Of a DNA stretch of 64,000 bases, positions 24,307 to 36,818 are shown one piece after another. This stretch comes from Psoroptes ovis. Its lineage: Eukaryota > Arthropoda > Arachnida > Sarcoptiformes > Psoroptidae. The stretch is taken from positions 682,001 through 746,000 of the forward strand of contig PQWQ01000022.1 in NCBI GenBank assembly GCA_002943765.1, in the 5' to 3' direction. The notes beneath the pieces are model-generated. The model had not been told where the DNA came from, did not search any database, and worked only from the letters and a program-made list of their open reading frames with translations. Position 1 is the stretch's first letter. Each line of letters begins with the position of its first letter. A program made the position numbers and the translations under genes.

Positions 24307-25244
24307 TCAATAGCCATCATCATGGCCACCATAGCCATCGTCCAAATAATGTTCATAACCACCACCGTGTTCAGGGTAGACATCTTTGTAATAATCATCT
24401 TTATAAGGTGGTTCAGCATAAGTTTCTGGATAAGGATCCTTGTAATCTTTGTGCTTGTCATCGTAATGCGTCTCAGGATAAGGGTCTTTGTAGTCCTTGT
24501 AGTCTTTGTAACCCTTATGGTCCTTGTAATCTTTGTAGTCCTTGTAATCCTTATGCTTGTCATAAGAATCTTTTTTATAAGGTTCAGGATACGGATATTT
24601 ATGTTTATCATCATAATGATCGTCCTTGTACGAATCTTTATGCTTATCATATGGGTCTTTGTGGTAATCTTTATGCTTATCATACGGGTCTTTGTACAGG
24701 TCTTTGTGCGCATCTTTGTACGAATCCTTATACGAGTCCTTGTGGTAGTCTTTATGGTCATCCTTATACGAGTCTTTATACGAGTCCTTGTGATAATCCT
24801 TATCATCATAATGATATTCTTTAATCGGTACCGGTACAGCGACCGGTTCTTTCACAGCAATCTTTATCGGTTCATGTTCTTTGATTTTGATCGGTATCGG
24901 TATCGGTTCTTTTTGAATATAATGCTTCTTCTTTTCAATGATTCTGTGATCCAAGATTATTGGTCAAATCAATTAATTGAATCAAATCAAAACACTTACG
25001 GTATCGGCAATGGCAGTGGTAATGGCAATGGCAACACTATCTTTCTGGTATTCAATAAATTCAACAACAAATATAGCAACAGTTTTTTGGTTTGTTTTTT
25101 ACCACATTCAATAAAATGTTGATTATTATAATTTTGATTTTGATTATTGTTTGAAAAATAATTATTTAAATTAAAATTTGATAATATTATTATCAATAGA
25201 AACACTATTCTAGTGCTTGTTATTGTATATTTAATGATATTCAT
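24307..25244 (-). CDS. Secreted Lys/Asp/Tyr/His repeat protein, two exons
   Basis: Exon 1 is 25244-25000 and exon 2 is 24943-24307, joined by a 56-bp GT-AG intron with matching phase (2 then 1); the total is 293 residues. Seen: N-terminal hydrophobic signal (STRIVFLLIIILSNF), an Asn/Gln-rich segment, then a stretch of Pro-Leu and Pro-Ile dipeptides that runs across the splice junction and continues as EPIPIPIKIKEHEP. The C-terminal 170 residues are an imperfect repeat of short units such as KDYHKDSYKDSYKD and YDKHKDYKDYKD, with interspersed YPYPEP and YPET. The tail is Gly/His/Asp-rich. There is one Cys. I do not recognise a family. The composition (regular K-D-Y with His) resembles extracellular matrix, cuticle or metal- and mineral-binding low-complexity proteins; this is inference. 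The reversed strand shows long open frames only because of the repeat codons. Confidence 0.75.
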
Positions 25245-25656
25245 TTTTACGGTGATGATTTTGTGATGATTTTTAATTGAAATTCTTGATTAATTTTGGC
25301 TGATTTCAATCAATTTCAATTGATTTTAATTAATTTTAATTAGTTTTCAATGGCATGTATTTGATTCAATTCACTCATTTATTATGTCGCTTGAAGTTTG
25401 GTAGCTTCGAATGTAAAATGAATTTCGATGCGAATCGTAGTGAAAGGATTACATGTTTGAATTTTCGAAGAATTCGATGAATACAATACGAATTATTGAA
25501 TTGAAATTGGTTGAAACACACACAAACACGTACACTGGTCAAAATCGATCAATGAAATGAATAAATCTTTCATCAAACATTTTTTTCCACTTATTTTTAT
25601 ATGACCATTAAACATCAAAAAAAAATTGATGAAAAATTTCATCAATAACATTGTAT

Positions 25657-25748
25657 TTGATTGTCCGAAAAGTTCTCGCTGATTTTTAATGAAGACTCTC
25701 ATAGAGTCAAAATTAATTGACTAACGACGGAACTTTTCGGACAACCAA
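25657..25748. mobile_element. Mariner-like MITE
   Basis: TTGATTGTCCGAAAAGTTCT on the left and CGGAACTTTTCGGACAACCA on the right, with a longer middle than most. Confidence 0.78.
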
Positions 25749-26179
25749 AAATTTTTCTCTCAATCTAATTGGACCTGAACCGATGTTCTCTTTTCGGTTT
25801 TGGACCTGTCCATCAATGTATTTCAAAGATATGTTTCTCTTCGACTGACCAACAACCAATGAATGAATTAGTGACCAGTCAGCGAATGGTAATCGATGGT
25901 CATATGAGTGATTGGGAATGATGTAAATGCAAACAGGTGTGTGCCTGTGTGTGTTTTGCCAGTGTGTGAATATTTGTATCTTGGAGCAAATAAGCAAACG
26001 AACCGACTTCGAAACCAATCGATCGTAATAAGATTTACATGGAAAGATAAAAATAGATTTCCGTAAATTATTTGTTGTTTTGAAAGATTTGCGGAAGTTT
26101 TCCATATTAATTCATTTCAAATATGTATTAATCTGTCGTCTGACTGTCAAAAAAAATTGATGTATCAAACATTATTAAA

Positions 26180-26326
26180 CCCTTAAAACTCGAGCGGTGA
26201 GCATCACTCACCATAAGATGTGATGCAGTAACTCTATAGGCGCCTTTCAGTCACCATTTCACATGAAAGTGAAAAATCGTCGAGCTGCTGGCTTGCTTAC
26301 GCTGTAAATGCCTCGAGTGCTAAGGG
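26180..26326 (+). mobile_element. 147-bp piggyBac-like MITE, copy 2
   Basis: CCCTTAAAACTCGAG to CTCGAGTGCTAAGGG, the same length and orientation as copy 1. The borders here are TAAA and TTTA, so the target duplication has changed or differs. Confidence 0.78.
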
Positions 26327-26525
26327 TTTATTTATGAGTGATACCATCGCATCTAAAATTTGATACAAATCTTGATTGGTTTTTGAATGAAATTATTACA
26401 TTTTCATGATAATTTTGAATCGATGTGATTTAATCTGAATTAATATGATTTAATAGTTAATTGATTAATTGAATTGAATTTTAATTAAAAATTTGGTATT
26501 TGTATGTTTTCAGTCGAAATCTCAA

Positions 26526-29500
26526 TTAATTAAGATTTAGTTTAGATTCATTTCGATCCGAAGAATATTCACGAGGTTGTAGTAAGCCTTGATTTAATTT
26601 GTCGATAGCATTTTTGAGCTGTGGATGAGTTTTGATTATTCCAAAAGAAGTTATTTAGAAGTTACCCGAAGACCAAAAGGGTTGCCATACACGACATTGC
26701 AAGAGTTTGAAGGGTTCGAAGGTTTCAAAGGTTCAAACAAAGGTTTGAAAAGGGTTCAATGAAGGGGTTTTGAAAGGGTTTAAAGGTTTAAAAGGTGAAA
26801 AAAAGATTTAAGAGGGTTAATAGGGTTAAATGAAGGGGTTCGAAAGGGTTGAAAGAGGCAGAAGAAAAAATAGTCAATCAGTGAATGGGTGAATTACTTG
26901 AAAACTTGCATCAAAATTACAACTTACATCAGCTAAATTAATAATACCAACCAGACGACCAATCGATGTAATATATGCACGTGATAAACTAAGCATTGAA
27001 AATAGTAAATGAACCCTGTAAATGGTTGTACGTTCAACCAATTGAAATGGTGCCGTATCAATATGACAATTATTATCATTAAATTCAATGAACATATTCA
27101 ACTGTTCTTCTTCCCATTGTCGTTGTTCTTCAATGGTCATATCGATGATCCGTTCTCGAGGCTATATGGAACCCCCAATTTGATCAGTCAAAACCCTATT
27201 AAATCATCCCTTAATCGACTTACCAAGCGAACCTTGCGTTCAACCTTATGGATCGATTGTTGATCGCTACCACTGCGATCGCCATTTTCGCTGCCACCAG
27301 TCAAAGTCTCAGCTGATTTGGCCTTGGTGACATATGAGAAAGCGTTGAATTTTTCAAGAATTCAAAGGGTTAAAAGTATTTACCGGCGTAGGGTGGGCAT
27401 CTTTAAGATGCAGACTTTTTTGAAAAATATCTTCGAACACTTGCCGCAACCGAGAATCTTTGTTGATGGTCGAATGCATTTGAATGGTCAAATGTGGTGC
27501 AACAGGGTATGAGGTCACCGTGAATGATTGCTTCAAAATGGATTTTGGCTGCTGCGGCGGTTTTTGGCTATCGGTCGTATCTGCGGACGATTCTCTGTCT
27601 TGTCCATGCTGACCACCACCATCGTGGCCATGCTGACCTTCCTGACCCTTGACCTGGTCACCGCTGTTGGCCACCAGACTGACATCGAAGCGATTCACCG
27701 ATCTACTGGTCGGCAGCGATTTCTGCGGCTGCTGCGGGTAAAGCGACCGCTTATCCTCCGTACTCATCTCCGAACGTTCATCATCTGACCTTATGAATTG
27801 AATCGAATCATCATCATCATCATCATCATCACTGCCACTATTGCGGAAAAATCGCTGCGGCAGTTGACCACTACTCCGCCGTATTTGCAACCGTCTTTCA
27901 TGACAAAGCAAGCGGTTAAGCATCCGTTCGAGTTCAGCACGTTTTATCGAACCAAGCAGAAGCATATTTTTACGGCTGTCGACCAGTGGGAACGTCCGAA
28001 TCGTTGGATTAGCGACCAGTAGCGCCATTAGATTGCGGTATGTGAAATTTTTCCGATGAATGTAGCAAAAATCACGGATCATAATGTCATCAATGTAAAT
28101 ATGATGAGCCAAGCGGTTATTCGTGACCTTAATCGGTGGTAAAAATGGCAGCTTTTTGATCTGTATCACTGAATCATAGATGCTCAGCTCCAATTTTTGA
28201 CTTATGGCATTCGCAATCAGCACCGAAAGGATTACCGGTATCAAATGACTCATTTGTCCGGTCATTTCGAAAACGATAACCGCAATGCTTATCGTATGTG
28301 TTACAGCGCCGACAAATGCAGCTGCCCCTGTGTGGAACACGGAGGTTAATTCATGGAGGTTAATCATTTGAAGTTATTTAAGATTGAAAGCTACGAACCT
28401 ACGACCGAATACCCTCCAGGCACAATCGGAATCGTCTGGCCACTAAACGAAATACCATCCGGGAAATAAAAGGCCATAATTTCACCGACTAATCGGCCGA
28501 ATACGGCACCAATTTTGAATACTTTGGACATGGGAAAACAATGATAATATTTACCCTATGGAGGGGAATCGGTTCAATGGAATTCAATGTACTTACATGG
28601 TACAAATAATCCACTCGGTACCGGTATGGTCGATGCTAATATTGACATCCAAAACTGTCCGTGATGGGAAAAATTGAAAAAAATGGAAAAATTAGCCACT
28701 TAACAGCCCTAACTTTTACCCGGACAATATAAAATGACGCAATGAAAAAGGCTGTCCGAAAAGTCCTGTCTTATCAATGATCATGGTGATGATCACCGTA
28801 ATGAATTGAGGCTGTCCGATAAGTCCTGTCTTATTGACGCAATGAATCGAGGCTGTCCGAAAAGTCCTGTCTTATCAATGATCATGGTGATGATCACCGT
28901 AATGAATTGAGGCTGTCCGATAAGTCCTGTCTTATTGACGCAATGAATCGAGGCTGTCCGAAAAGTCCTGTCTTATCAACGCAATGAATTGAGGCTGTCC
29001 GAAAATTCCTATCGTATTAACGCAATGGCAGTGCCTAGCGAAAAAGTCATGACGGAAAAACACGTCATTAACCTTTGACAGGTCAACAATCTATCTAATG
29101 ATTTATGGTATTTTTCAAGTTTTTTTGTGTCACCTGTGGCGGCGCCACTATACACACTAAATAATGAAAATCGTAATTACCGTATTAATTATTGTTATAA
29201 TTAGATTCATGAATATGTTCGTATGGCTGGTTGTCCAATGTTTGGTCATTGTCAATTGATGTGAATCATTTTGATTATTGCCCAAATGATTATTCCATGT
29301 AATATTGCTGAATAATTCTTGAAATGTTTGTGGATTTGATAACTAATTTGAATGAAATTAATTAAATGAAATTTGAAAGACTTCTGCGACCTCTGGTGGT
29401 CATAATAAGCGTAAAAAAACTTACAATCGAAGCCATGTATTGACCCATAAATGGTGGAAATGAAACGGACATCAAGATGAATGTGATCAGTGTTGGATAT

Positions 29501-31659
29501 ATGAAGCGGCTATTTCGACGTATGAAGATGGTCGGCGAAGTTTACGCATTAATGGGGGTGTAAGACGGGTTTCAGGTGGGGGTATCGACGGGGGGAGTGG
29601 CAGAAAATCACAGATTAATGAATTATCGTGGACCAAAGCATGAAGTAATTACTTTTTCTTCAAAAATGTATTCAATGTCTTTTGATTACGCACAAAATGT
29701 ACCACATATCGATGGCAGCGGACATAAGCAGCGCCACCAAACCCACAGCCAACGCCAATGAAAGCGAATACCAACAGCTCCTGGGGATCGAATGGGAAAT
29801 CCGTGCGGAAATTCGTTTTGAACAGCGACGTCAGTGCAGCTGAATATTCAATTTAAGATTGAATCAATTGCGGCCAACTCAAACGACAAGGTACTAACCT
29901 TCTTTCCGAAACCAAACAGCAAACAGCCGCCAAACAGTTGCGGCGCAACATGCGGAAAAAAATCCACGCCAATAATTACGGATGGCAAAGAAATCGGTCG
30001 TTACTTCAACGGAAAACAATACGCCACCTATCGGTGAGTAAAATGTTGTAGCCACACCAACTGCGCAAGCTGCAGCCAACATTTCTTTGGTCCTTGCATC
30101 AATATTATTCGATCGCCGTCCACCATCATTGGTGAATGAACCAATCATTTTCGACAAAACTGTCGCAACCATTGAACCTGTATGTACGAAACTGTGAAAC
30201 CAAAGGGTTAATTAAAAAATCGTGATTAATCACTGGCTCAAAAGACTTACGGTCCTTCTTTACCAAGGGGTAATCCACTACCCAAAGAGCAAGCTAAGCC
30301 TATTAATTTGGCAATCAGCGTACGAAACGACAGGTATTCATGTAGGATGACACCTCGGAGGATGGTTTTCATCTCCGGTATACCAGAACCAATAGCTTGC
30401 GGCGATATAATATTGACTACGCCAGTTGCAAATATCAATAGGAGAATCGGCAGTAATATCCAACCCAAATATCGTGTCATCAAGTTTTGGGTGAATATTT
30501 GATCATACAATATCATACGGGTTTGATGACATTGTAATATGAAGACTAATTAATTTTGAATTAATTAACAAAAATATTGCCCAATTCATACGTTGCGAAA
30601 ACTTACAATCTACAACAAAACTTATGATTGCCATCGTGATGCCTAACAGCGCCAAAAATGGCCAATCACCACCAATTATGCCCAATGAATATTTCCATAC
30701 GATACTCAGACATTCTTTGAAAAAGAGAAATGAAATTACATCATCTGTATGTGTATGTGTTTGATGATAATTGAATTTTTACACTTTGAAAATAGAAAAC
30801 ATTCACAAATATCGTTACATCAATTCAATTCGGTAATCATATTATCATTGAATTTTGTCGAAACATTTATGATTATTTATTTTTTGAAGTAAAATAGGTT
30901 GTCCGAAAAGTTTTTGCCAATTATATTGTAAGGAAATGATGAGAAAATCGGCAAAAACTTATCGGACAATCTAATAGAAACAAGTAGATGATAATTAAAT
31001 TTGAAACAATTTCGAAATGTGTAAGGGTGGGTACCTTACACGAAGAATTTGGCCACAATTCATCTGAGAAGAATGCATCGAAGTCGTTCATCCCAGGACC
31101 ACGTACGAACGTGAATACTTTGAATATTCTACCCGAAGACTACAAGGCTATACATATGCTTTATGCGCATGTATTCGATGAACCATACATCCATAGGCCC
31201 ATAGTTTAGCACAATTTGAGCCAATATTGCAGCGGCAATATTGCGTAGAATCGATGAGAGAAATGAAAAAAAGACTGTCCGAAAAGTGCTGTCTTATCAT
31301 AGCTTTGAAGAAGCCTGTCCAAAAAGTCCTGTCATGTTAACTGTTAACACAATGTGAAAGGTTGTCCAAAAAGTCCTGTCATGTTAACTGTTAACACAAT
31401 GAAAAAGGTCGTCCGAAAAGTGCTGTCATATCAACACCAAGGCAAAGCACAGCCAAAAATTCGGTACAAACCAATTGGTTTATTGGTACTGTACCCACAT
31501 CAAATATGAAAGTTTGAATCACTTACCATAAATTGTACGGAGAAAACTCGATTCTTGAAGCAATACGTTTGCTTTGGATTTGATTGTCGAACGCCGTGAT
31601 CTACGTGTCGATAGTGTACGTGCAAATTTTGCCAAATCTTCTTTATATTGGCCATACAT
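26526..31659 (-). CDS. ClC-2-type voltage-gated chloride channel, 13 exons
   Basis: Homodimeric chloride channel of the plasma membrane. Exons: 31659-31527, 30714-30607, 30545-30251, 30191-29899, 29839-29653, 29509-29425, 29342-29181, 28654-28597, 28521-28399, 28327-27384, 27322-27224, 27161-26928, 26618-26526. All phases agree and sum to 2814 bp, or 937 residues. Family signatures in order: MYGQYKEDLAKFAR near the start (ClC-2: LMYGRYTQ), GSGIPEMKTILRG (about 134), LGSGLPLGKEGP with the gating Glu (about 176), SPIGGVLFSVEVT, NYWRGFF, TIPVPSGLFVP (the GxFxP chloride site), GRLVGE, GAVTHTISIAVIVFEMTGQ and two CBS domains. CBS2 includes DTAPFQLVERTT and YITSIGRLVGI. The ATG at 31659 is the first in-frame Met after a stop near 31714; an extra upstream exon is possible. 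Introns a-b and g-h hold tandem transposon ends. Known relatives set cell volume and epithelial chloride flow. Confidence 0.93.
26695..26860. repeat. AAGGGTTT-rich simple sequence in the last ClC intron
   Basis: Imperfect repeats of AAGGGTT, AAGGTTT and GAAGGGGTT with strong purine asymmetry, lying between exons 12 and 13 of the chloride channel gene. Confidence 0.75.
28740..29030 (+). repeat. Tandemised transposon ends in ClC intron 7
   Basis: Six copies of GGCTGTCCGAAAAGTCCTGT or a near variant, spaced by short spacers (TCAATGATCATGGTGATGAT or TTGACGCAATGAATCGA). Two spacers of different length alternate, giving a repeat of about 110 bp. The copies share one direction; no facing partner end is seen. 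Confidence 0.85.
30894..30976. mobile_element. Mariner-like MITE in ClC intron 1, symmetric subfamily
   Basis: AATAGGTTGTCCGAAAAGTT and AACTTATCGGACAATCTAAT termini, with a nearly perfect stem around TTGCC. Confidence 0.82.
31273..31435 (+). repeat. Tandemised transposon ends in ClC intron 1
   Basis: Four same-direction units of the type GACTGTCCGAAAAGTGCTGT and GGTTGTCCAAAAAGTCCTGT, two of them followed by an identical spacer (CATGTTAACTGTTAACACAA). Similar to the array in intron 7 of the same gene. Confidence 0.8.
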
Positions 31660-32818
31660 CTTATGCAGAGTTGATGGTAACGGGTGGCCGTGGAGTTGGA
31701 CGATTGATCAAAATCAAATTACGTAGGTTGTAGCACCGGGTCCGACGTCCCGAACGGTACAATTTGGCCCCCCGCACCCAAGTGCACATATCGAAATCAA
31801 ATTAATTTGATGGTAGATTGGTTTTCGGTGAATGATTGAATTTACAGAAGGAGGAGGAGGAGGAGAATGAGTAGAAATTTAATTAATAATTAACGAATCG
31901 ATGGTTTTTCGTGGTGTAAGACAGAAATTTTCCCATAAATTTTTATGGGTAATTTCCAAGGAAAATTTCTCTCAACTCTTTCTCACGACTCGACAGGCAC
32001 CCTTCGGGCACCATGGTTTCAATGCATTTTCAATGCAACGACTCTCGGCAAGTCGAGTAGCTGAAGACGCAAATTTCTTAACATCTTTGAACACGTTTAC
32101 TTACCAATGTTTGCTCGAAATTTAATCGATTCTCAACTCGTATGTTGTTGGCCATCTTTGATTTGATTTCAAATTCGATTTTCGAATCCAAAAAGAGGTT
32201 AATTAAGGTTAATTAAAGGTTTTCGCTTCACCGATAACTGTATGTGTGAATGGTCCACGGTAAAATATGATTTTTCGAAAACTTTATTCGCAAACATTCG
32301 AATGGCGAATGTTTGCGAATACGGCACGACTTGTCAAATATATGATTGTTTATCAACGAAGAAAATCTAAGCGATTTTCATTGCTATCAGTCAATCAATT
32401 AATTGATTGGTTAATGAATCAATTAGCTGATTGATTGACGACCATTCAATCAATCAAAGATATACCGACTAACTCAATAAGATTTGTGTGGGTGTTTGAA
32501 AGTGGTGATAAATGGCTGTCAATTATAATATGCTTGTGTTGTACATTTTACACTATTTTCATACTTTGCGCTCGACTTTTTTTCTGCTAACTAAAGCATG
32601 TTGATAACTCTGTAGTGTCGAAAAATTTTTCAATTCTCACTTAAGCTTTGGCCCCTTACAGGCGCCAGTCGACCCACAGTTTTCCATTTACTTAGGTGCT
32701 AATATGGCGCCTGTGGAGTTCATCAGGTTGATGATTTTGTAAATAAAAATTCCCATTAAAACTCATGATATTCAAAAACAATGAATGTCTATTGTTTATT
32801 TTTGCATCATTTCAATGG

Positions 32819-32909
32819 AGGTGTCCGAAAAGTCTTCCATTATTTTACAAATTGAAAATCAATGAAAATGTCCGTTAAAAACCCGAACAAACTTTTCGGA
32901 CAGCCTGAA
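32819..32909. mobile_element. Diverged mariner-like MITE
   Basis: GGTGTCCGAAAAGTCTTCC on the left and ACAAACTTTTCGGACAGCCT on the right. Confidence 0.65.
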
Positions 32910-33840
32910 TTTTTCAATGCATTTTTGCCTTTGTTTTCAGGCGAATTTGCCGCTTTTTAAAATTTTTAGCAAAAAATGTCCCATTCATGTAAATAAGTAC
33001 ATCAAGGCGAATCGATCGATTTGTAATTTTGACAATTTTTGGAAGCATTCGGAGCGCACTGAGTGTTCAAAGGCCTTAGACTCTTTGAGCCTTGGGGTCT
33101 CGGAGTCTAAGGCCACTGGAGGTCCACCAGTCCATCAATCCAATAGGCCTATCATGGCCTTTTGGGTGTCTGAGTCCACTTCGGTAGGTGTGACCGCTAG
33201 GGGGCGTTGGCAGATCAATTTCAAACCATTAAAAGTAATTATAAAAAATATCGATTTCGGGTTTCAGTAAATTTGTTACAACATTTTTTTTTCGGCCAAA
33301 AAAAAACATTCATAAATGTCGTTACATAGTATAAACACACATGCATACTACTCATCATTATTATTATTATCAGCATCATTAAACATCATTAAATATCAAA
33401 ACAGTATGTGGTCTATATATGTTCGGGTCTCGACTTTGATATTTTTTTTTTGTCATTGTGTCTGCATCATCATTATCGCTGGGTCTAGAGGCTCCCAAAG
33501 TACTGGCCCGAGTGATGACAGTTTCTTCGGGCGACCGATCGGCTAAATTTTCTCGGAAATTTTCCGGTAATGTCAGCTGTTTTTTGGCTGGTGTTGCAAA
33601 GTCCCTCAGGGTACCATCCACAATGATGTTACACATTGTTAAATTGGCCAAAGATTGGCCGAATTCGCTTTTAGGATACGGCCACTGCCACCACCGTTCT
33701 TCGGCAAAAATCGGGCCAAAAATAGACAACCCTCGAAGACCACAGAAAATCAATTGAGTCCCAAGTTCAGAAAATGCCAAAGTATCGATTATTTTGTTTG
33801 TGTATTTTCTCTACGATTCATTCATTCAATTTGAATCAAT

Positions 33841-33932
33841 TAATTTGTCCGAAAAGTTTTCAACGAATTTCAATTGAGCGTTCCCATAGAAATAACCATA
33901 ATTCAATACGCAAGAATTTTTCGGACAGCCTC
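33841..33932. mobile_element. Diverged mariner-like MITE
   Basis: TTTGTCCGAAAAGTTTTCAA on the left and AGAATTTTTCGGACAGCCTC on the right. Confidence 0.68.
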
Positions 33933-34142
33933 GAAAATTTTATTTCGACATTTTTCAATCAATGAACAAAAGAGAATTTCTTCCATTCATTCATTCAATT
34001 TTCAATCATTTTTTCTCATCTCACATCTCTTTTGTAGTCCTACATGTCAATGCCAGGCGCCAAGGCGCCAATTTCTTGTAAATTTTTTTGTTTATTTCTT
34101 GTAAATTCCCCATATGTAATTCTGCCAATTTTCACCAAATAC

Positions 34143-34226
34143 TAAGGTTGTCCGAAAAGTTCATTCGGCTTAATCACAATAGAGTTGCACATGAAAATTG
34201 GCCAGAACTTTTCGGACAACCTAATA
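34143..34226 (-). mobile_element. Mariner-like MITE, asymmetric subfamily, inverted
   Basis: TAAGGTTGTCCGAAAAGTTC, then ATTCGGCTTAATC on the left and ATGAAAATTGGCCAGAACTT on the right. Confidence 0.88.
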
Positions 34227-34472
34227 TTTTTGCTGTCCATTGTTTCTTATTGTTCCTATTGTGGCCATTGTGGCCATGGCTATTGTTTTTTTTTTTTTTT
34301 TGGTCTCATTACCCCAATCAACCCGATAATAATCAAGTAATTGTGTCAACAAATTTGAAACAAGTAAAATGAACCAAAACAAACGAATAAACAAATGAAT
34401 CAATGTTGTACCGAGATTTTTTTTGATACATTTTTCGGGCACTTTCAGTGTAATGATTATAGTATGAAAATT

Positions 34473-34564
34473 GAGGCTGTCCGAAAAGTTCGGTCTGGTT
34501 GATTGTCTGCAAATTTCATTGATTTAATTATTAAAAATCCGACAGAACTTTTTGAACGATCTAA
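34473..34564. mobile_element. Diverged mariner-like MITE
   Basis: GAGGCTGTCCGAAAAGTTCG on the left; the right end GACAGAACTTTTTGAACGAT is decayed. Confidence 0.6.
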
Positions 34565-34792
34565 ATAGTCCAACATTATTGAAAGCTAAAAATAATGATG
34601 ATGAAAAGATAATAATAATAATAAATCATCGATTATATCGATTATTTTGAAAGCTCTTGGGCACCCTGGACCCCAGCGGGCTGCTTCTCAAACATATCTA
34701 AGATCCATGGATGCTTAGATATGTCCAAGATCCAAAGGAGGAGCCAAGATATGTCATTGATTAGTCAATATTTTTAATTGAGAAAAATATTC

Positions 34793-34867
34793 GGGGTTGT
34801 CCGAAAAGTTTCGGCTGATTTTACAATAGGAATAATTTGAAAATCCGCCAAAACTTTTCGGACAACC
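34793..34867. mobile_element. Mariner-like MITE, symmetric subfamily
   Basis: GGGTTGTCCGAAAAGTTTCG and CAAAACTTTTCGGACAACCA form a near-perfect stem. Confidence 0.8.
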
Positions 34868-36063
34868 AAATTCCAATACATTTTGAAAATGCAATTAATT
34901 TTCACCAATTCATACATTTCATACGTCCATCAACAAAGATATGACCATTTTCGAAAGATTTGATTCGAAATATCGATACATGTTGATGTGTCAATTGCAC
35001 ATTAATCATCAATACATTTAAACTCATTAGTCAGATGTGTTTAACATTGATTTTCACATTGGCTTTAATCGCATATATAAAGAGTCAATTGTTGGTCGAA
35101 GAGAGGAGTTTAGGTTTTAGATCAAATCGATCACTCAATCATCACCATCACCATCAACACAATTATTTATATTTATTTATTTACATTTGTCAAATTATTA
35201 CCATTCTAAATTGTATTTATTATTATTATCATCTATTTATTTGTCATCTTATACTGTCGTTTTTACTCTGCTGGTTTTACATCAAAATATTATCATTAAA
35301 TTATTTACAAAATTAATCAACAATACATTATCATTATTATTAATCACTACTTTTGGTCATTTGTCATAATTTTTTTAAAATTCAGTCGTCCAATCGTCAG
35401 AATTTTTAAAATCACATAGAAGTCCATATCCTTGAAAATTGGTGCCAATTAACGGTCGCAATTTTTCGCTAAAACTCACCATCAAAGCAGTCGGTTTTTG
35501 CATTAAATCAATTGAAAATGCCCGTGTCTCACACGGGATGAGCAGTTTGTATGCATAAAAATTTGGACGGGAAAACCCGATTATGACCAGTAGATGGCGC
35601 TTGATTATGATTGATCTTGAATCAATTTTAAGTGATTCGTTTTTTGCTCAAATTTTGACATATGAAAAAAATCGATTAATCAAAAATGTCTTAATCAAAA
35701 TGATGTATCACTAGTTTGCATCATTGACATCAATCGGGTGGTGGTGGTGGTGGACATTTGTATCGATGGACATTCGGCAGAAGCAGCAAACTTGATCATC
35801 ATCAATGATCAATCTCCAATGGCCACCACTTATGACCCTCAGAACTCTTCGATTTAGTGAGGAGGTTATAACCTTTCTCAGAAAATTTTGAAAATAAGAA
35901 ACTTTTCTGGCAAGAATTCACCAAGGTAGGTTTGTGATATTTCTGGAAAATTTCTCTGAAAATTTTTGCGCCCGAAATGAGAAACTTTCCTGGCAAGAAT
36001 TCACTAAGGTAGGTTTGTGACATTTATGAAAAGTTTCTCTGAAAATTTTCGCGCCAAAATGAG

Positions 36064-36180
36064 GGTCCATATTTGGTCCATGCTGGGGCCATATTCGGTC
36101 CTTATTGGGTCCTCACTTGGCCCATATTAGGCCCTTATTGGGTCCATATCGGGTCCATTCTGGGACCATATTGGAACCCT
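36064..36180. repeat. Minisatellite of GGGTCCATATTGG-like units
   Basis: About nine imperfect units of 12-15 bp: GGTCCATATTTGG, GGCCATATTCGG, GGTCCTTATTGG, GGTCCATATCGG and so on. Confidence 0.75.
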
Positions 36181-36297
36181 AGTGCCCGAGGCGCCGCTAA
36201 CCAAAAACTGTCAAAAACATTTCTTTACTTTGCTTCCCGAAAAAAATCCAAAGTCTCGTATTAATTTGTCACATTGTATCTTCAATTTTAAAATTAC

Positions 36298-36386
36298 TTT
36301 GTACCAAAAAGTTTTTGTCGATTTTCAATAAAAATTTCCATTGATTTTCATTAATTTTTACCCGTGAAAACTTTTCGGACAAACCC
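36298..36386. mobile_element. Diverged mariner-like MITE
   Basis: TTTGTACCAAAAAGTTTTTG on the left and GAAAACTTTTCGGACAAACC on the right. Confidence 0.6.
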
Positions 36387-36818
36387 ATTTATTATCATCA
36401 TGATCATCATTATCAATTTATTTGTTTGTTTGTTTGTACCCAACAATCGATTCACATATAATTTAAAACAAACAAACAAATCAATAAGTAATTTTTCCAT
36501 TTTTTCTTTTTTTTTGTCGAAAAAAATTGGAAAAATTATTTGCGCCGTTGCACTCGGCGAAATTAATGCTTTTGCATTGAAAACAATGATGACTTTGGTG
36601 CCTCACAGGCGCCTGTCGAGTGCAACAGCCACCAACAATGTTTTGTGTGAAAAAATTGATTTTTTCAGCAGCTTCGGCTGATGCTGCCGAAGCTAAAATT
36701 AATTGAAAATTTGAAATAATTGAAAACAAATCGAAAACAAAACTAATCGTTTTGATTGGTTTTTGTGCTCATTGATCTATGGCCGCCGATAATGTGGTTG
36801 ATGATTGGCAAAAATTAA

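Larger units (their letters stand above)
25245..26525. other. Intergenic region
   Basis: Upstream of the K/D/Y gene and downstream of the chloride channel gene. Contains a MITE (25657-25748) and the second 147-bp piggyBac-like element (26180-26326). The 130-codon frame at 25713-26105 (minus) starts in that MITE side and has no family signal. Confidence 0.55.

Noticed and set aside
24210..25122. Plus-strand open frames opposite the K/D/Y-repeat gene
   Set aside because: They are the shadow of repeated GAY/AAR/TAY codons; the minus strand has a signal peptide, matched splice sites and a stop.
25713..26105. 130-codon minus-strand frame
   Set aside because: Runs into a MITE at its C-terminal side and shows no recognisable domain.
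33379..33780. About 100-130 codons open on both strands with higher GC
   Set aside because: No family resemblance, signal peptide or clear splice partners. Overlapping open frames on both strands suggest composition rather than coding. It could still be an exon.
35035..35316. Possible small secreted protein starting MCLTLIFTLALIAY
   Set aside because: Signal-like start, but the rest is AT-rich low-complexity hydrophobic sequence; no Cys framework or second exon seen.
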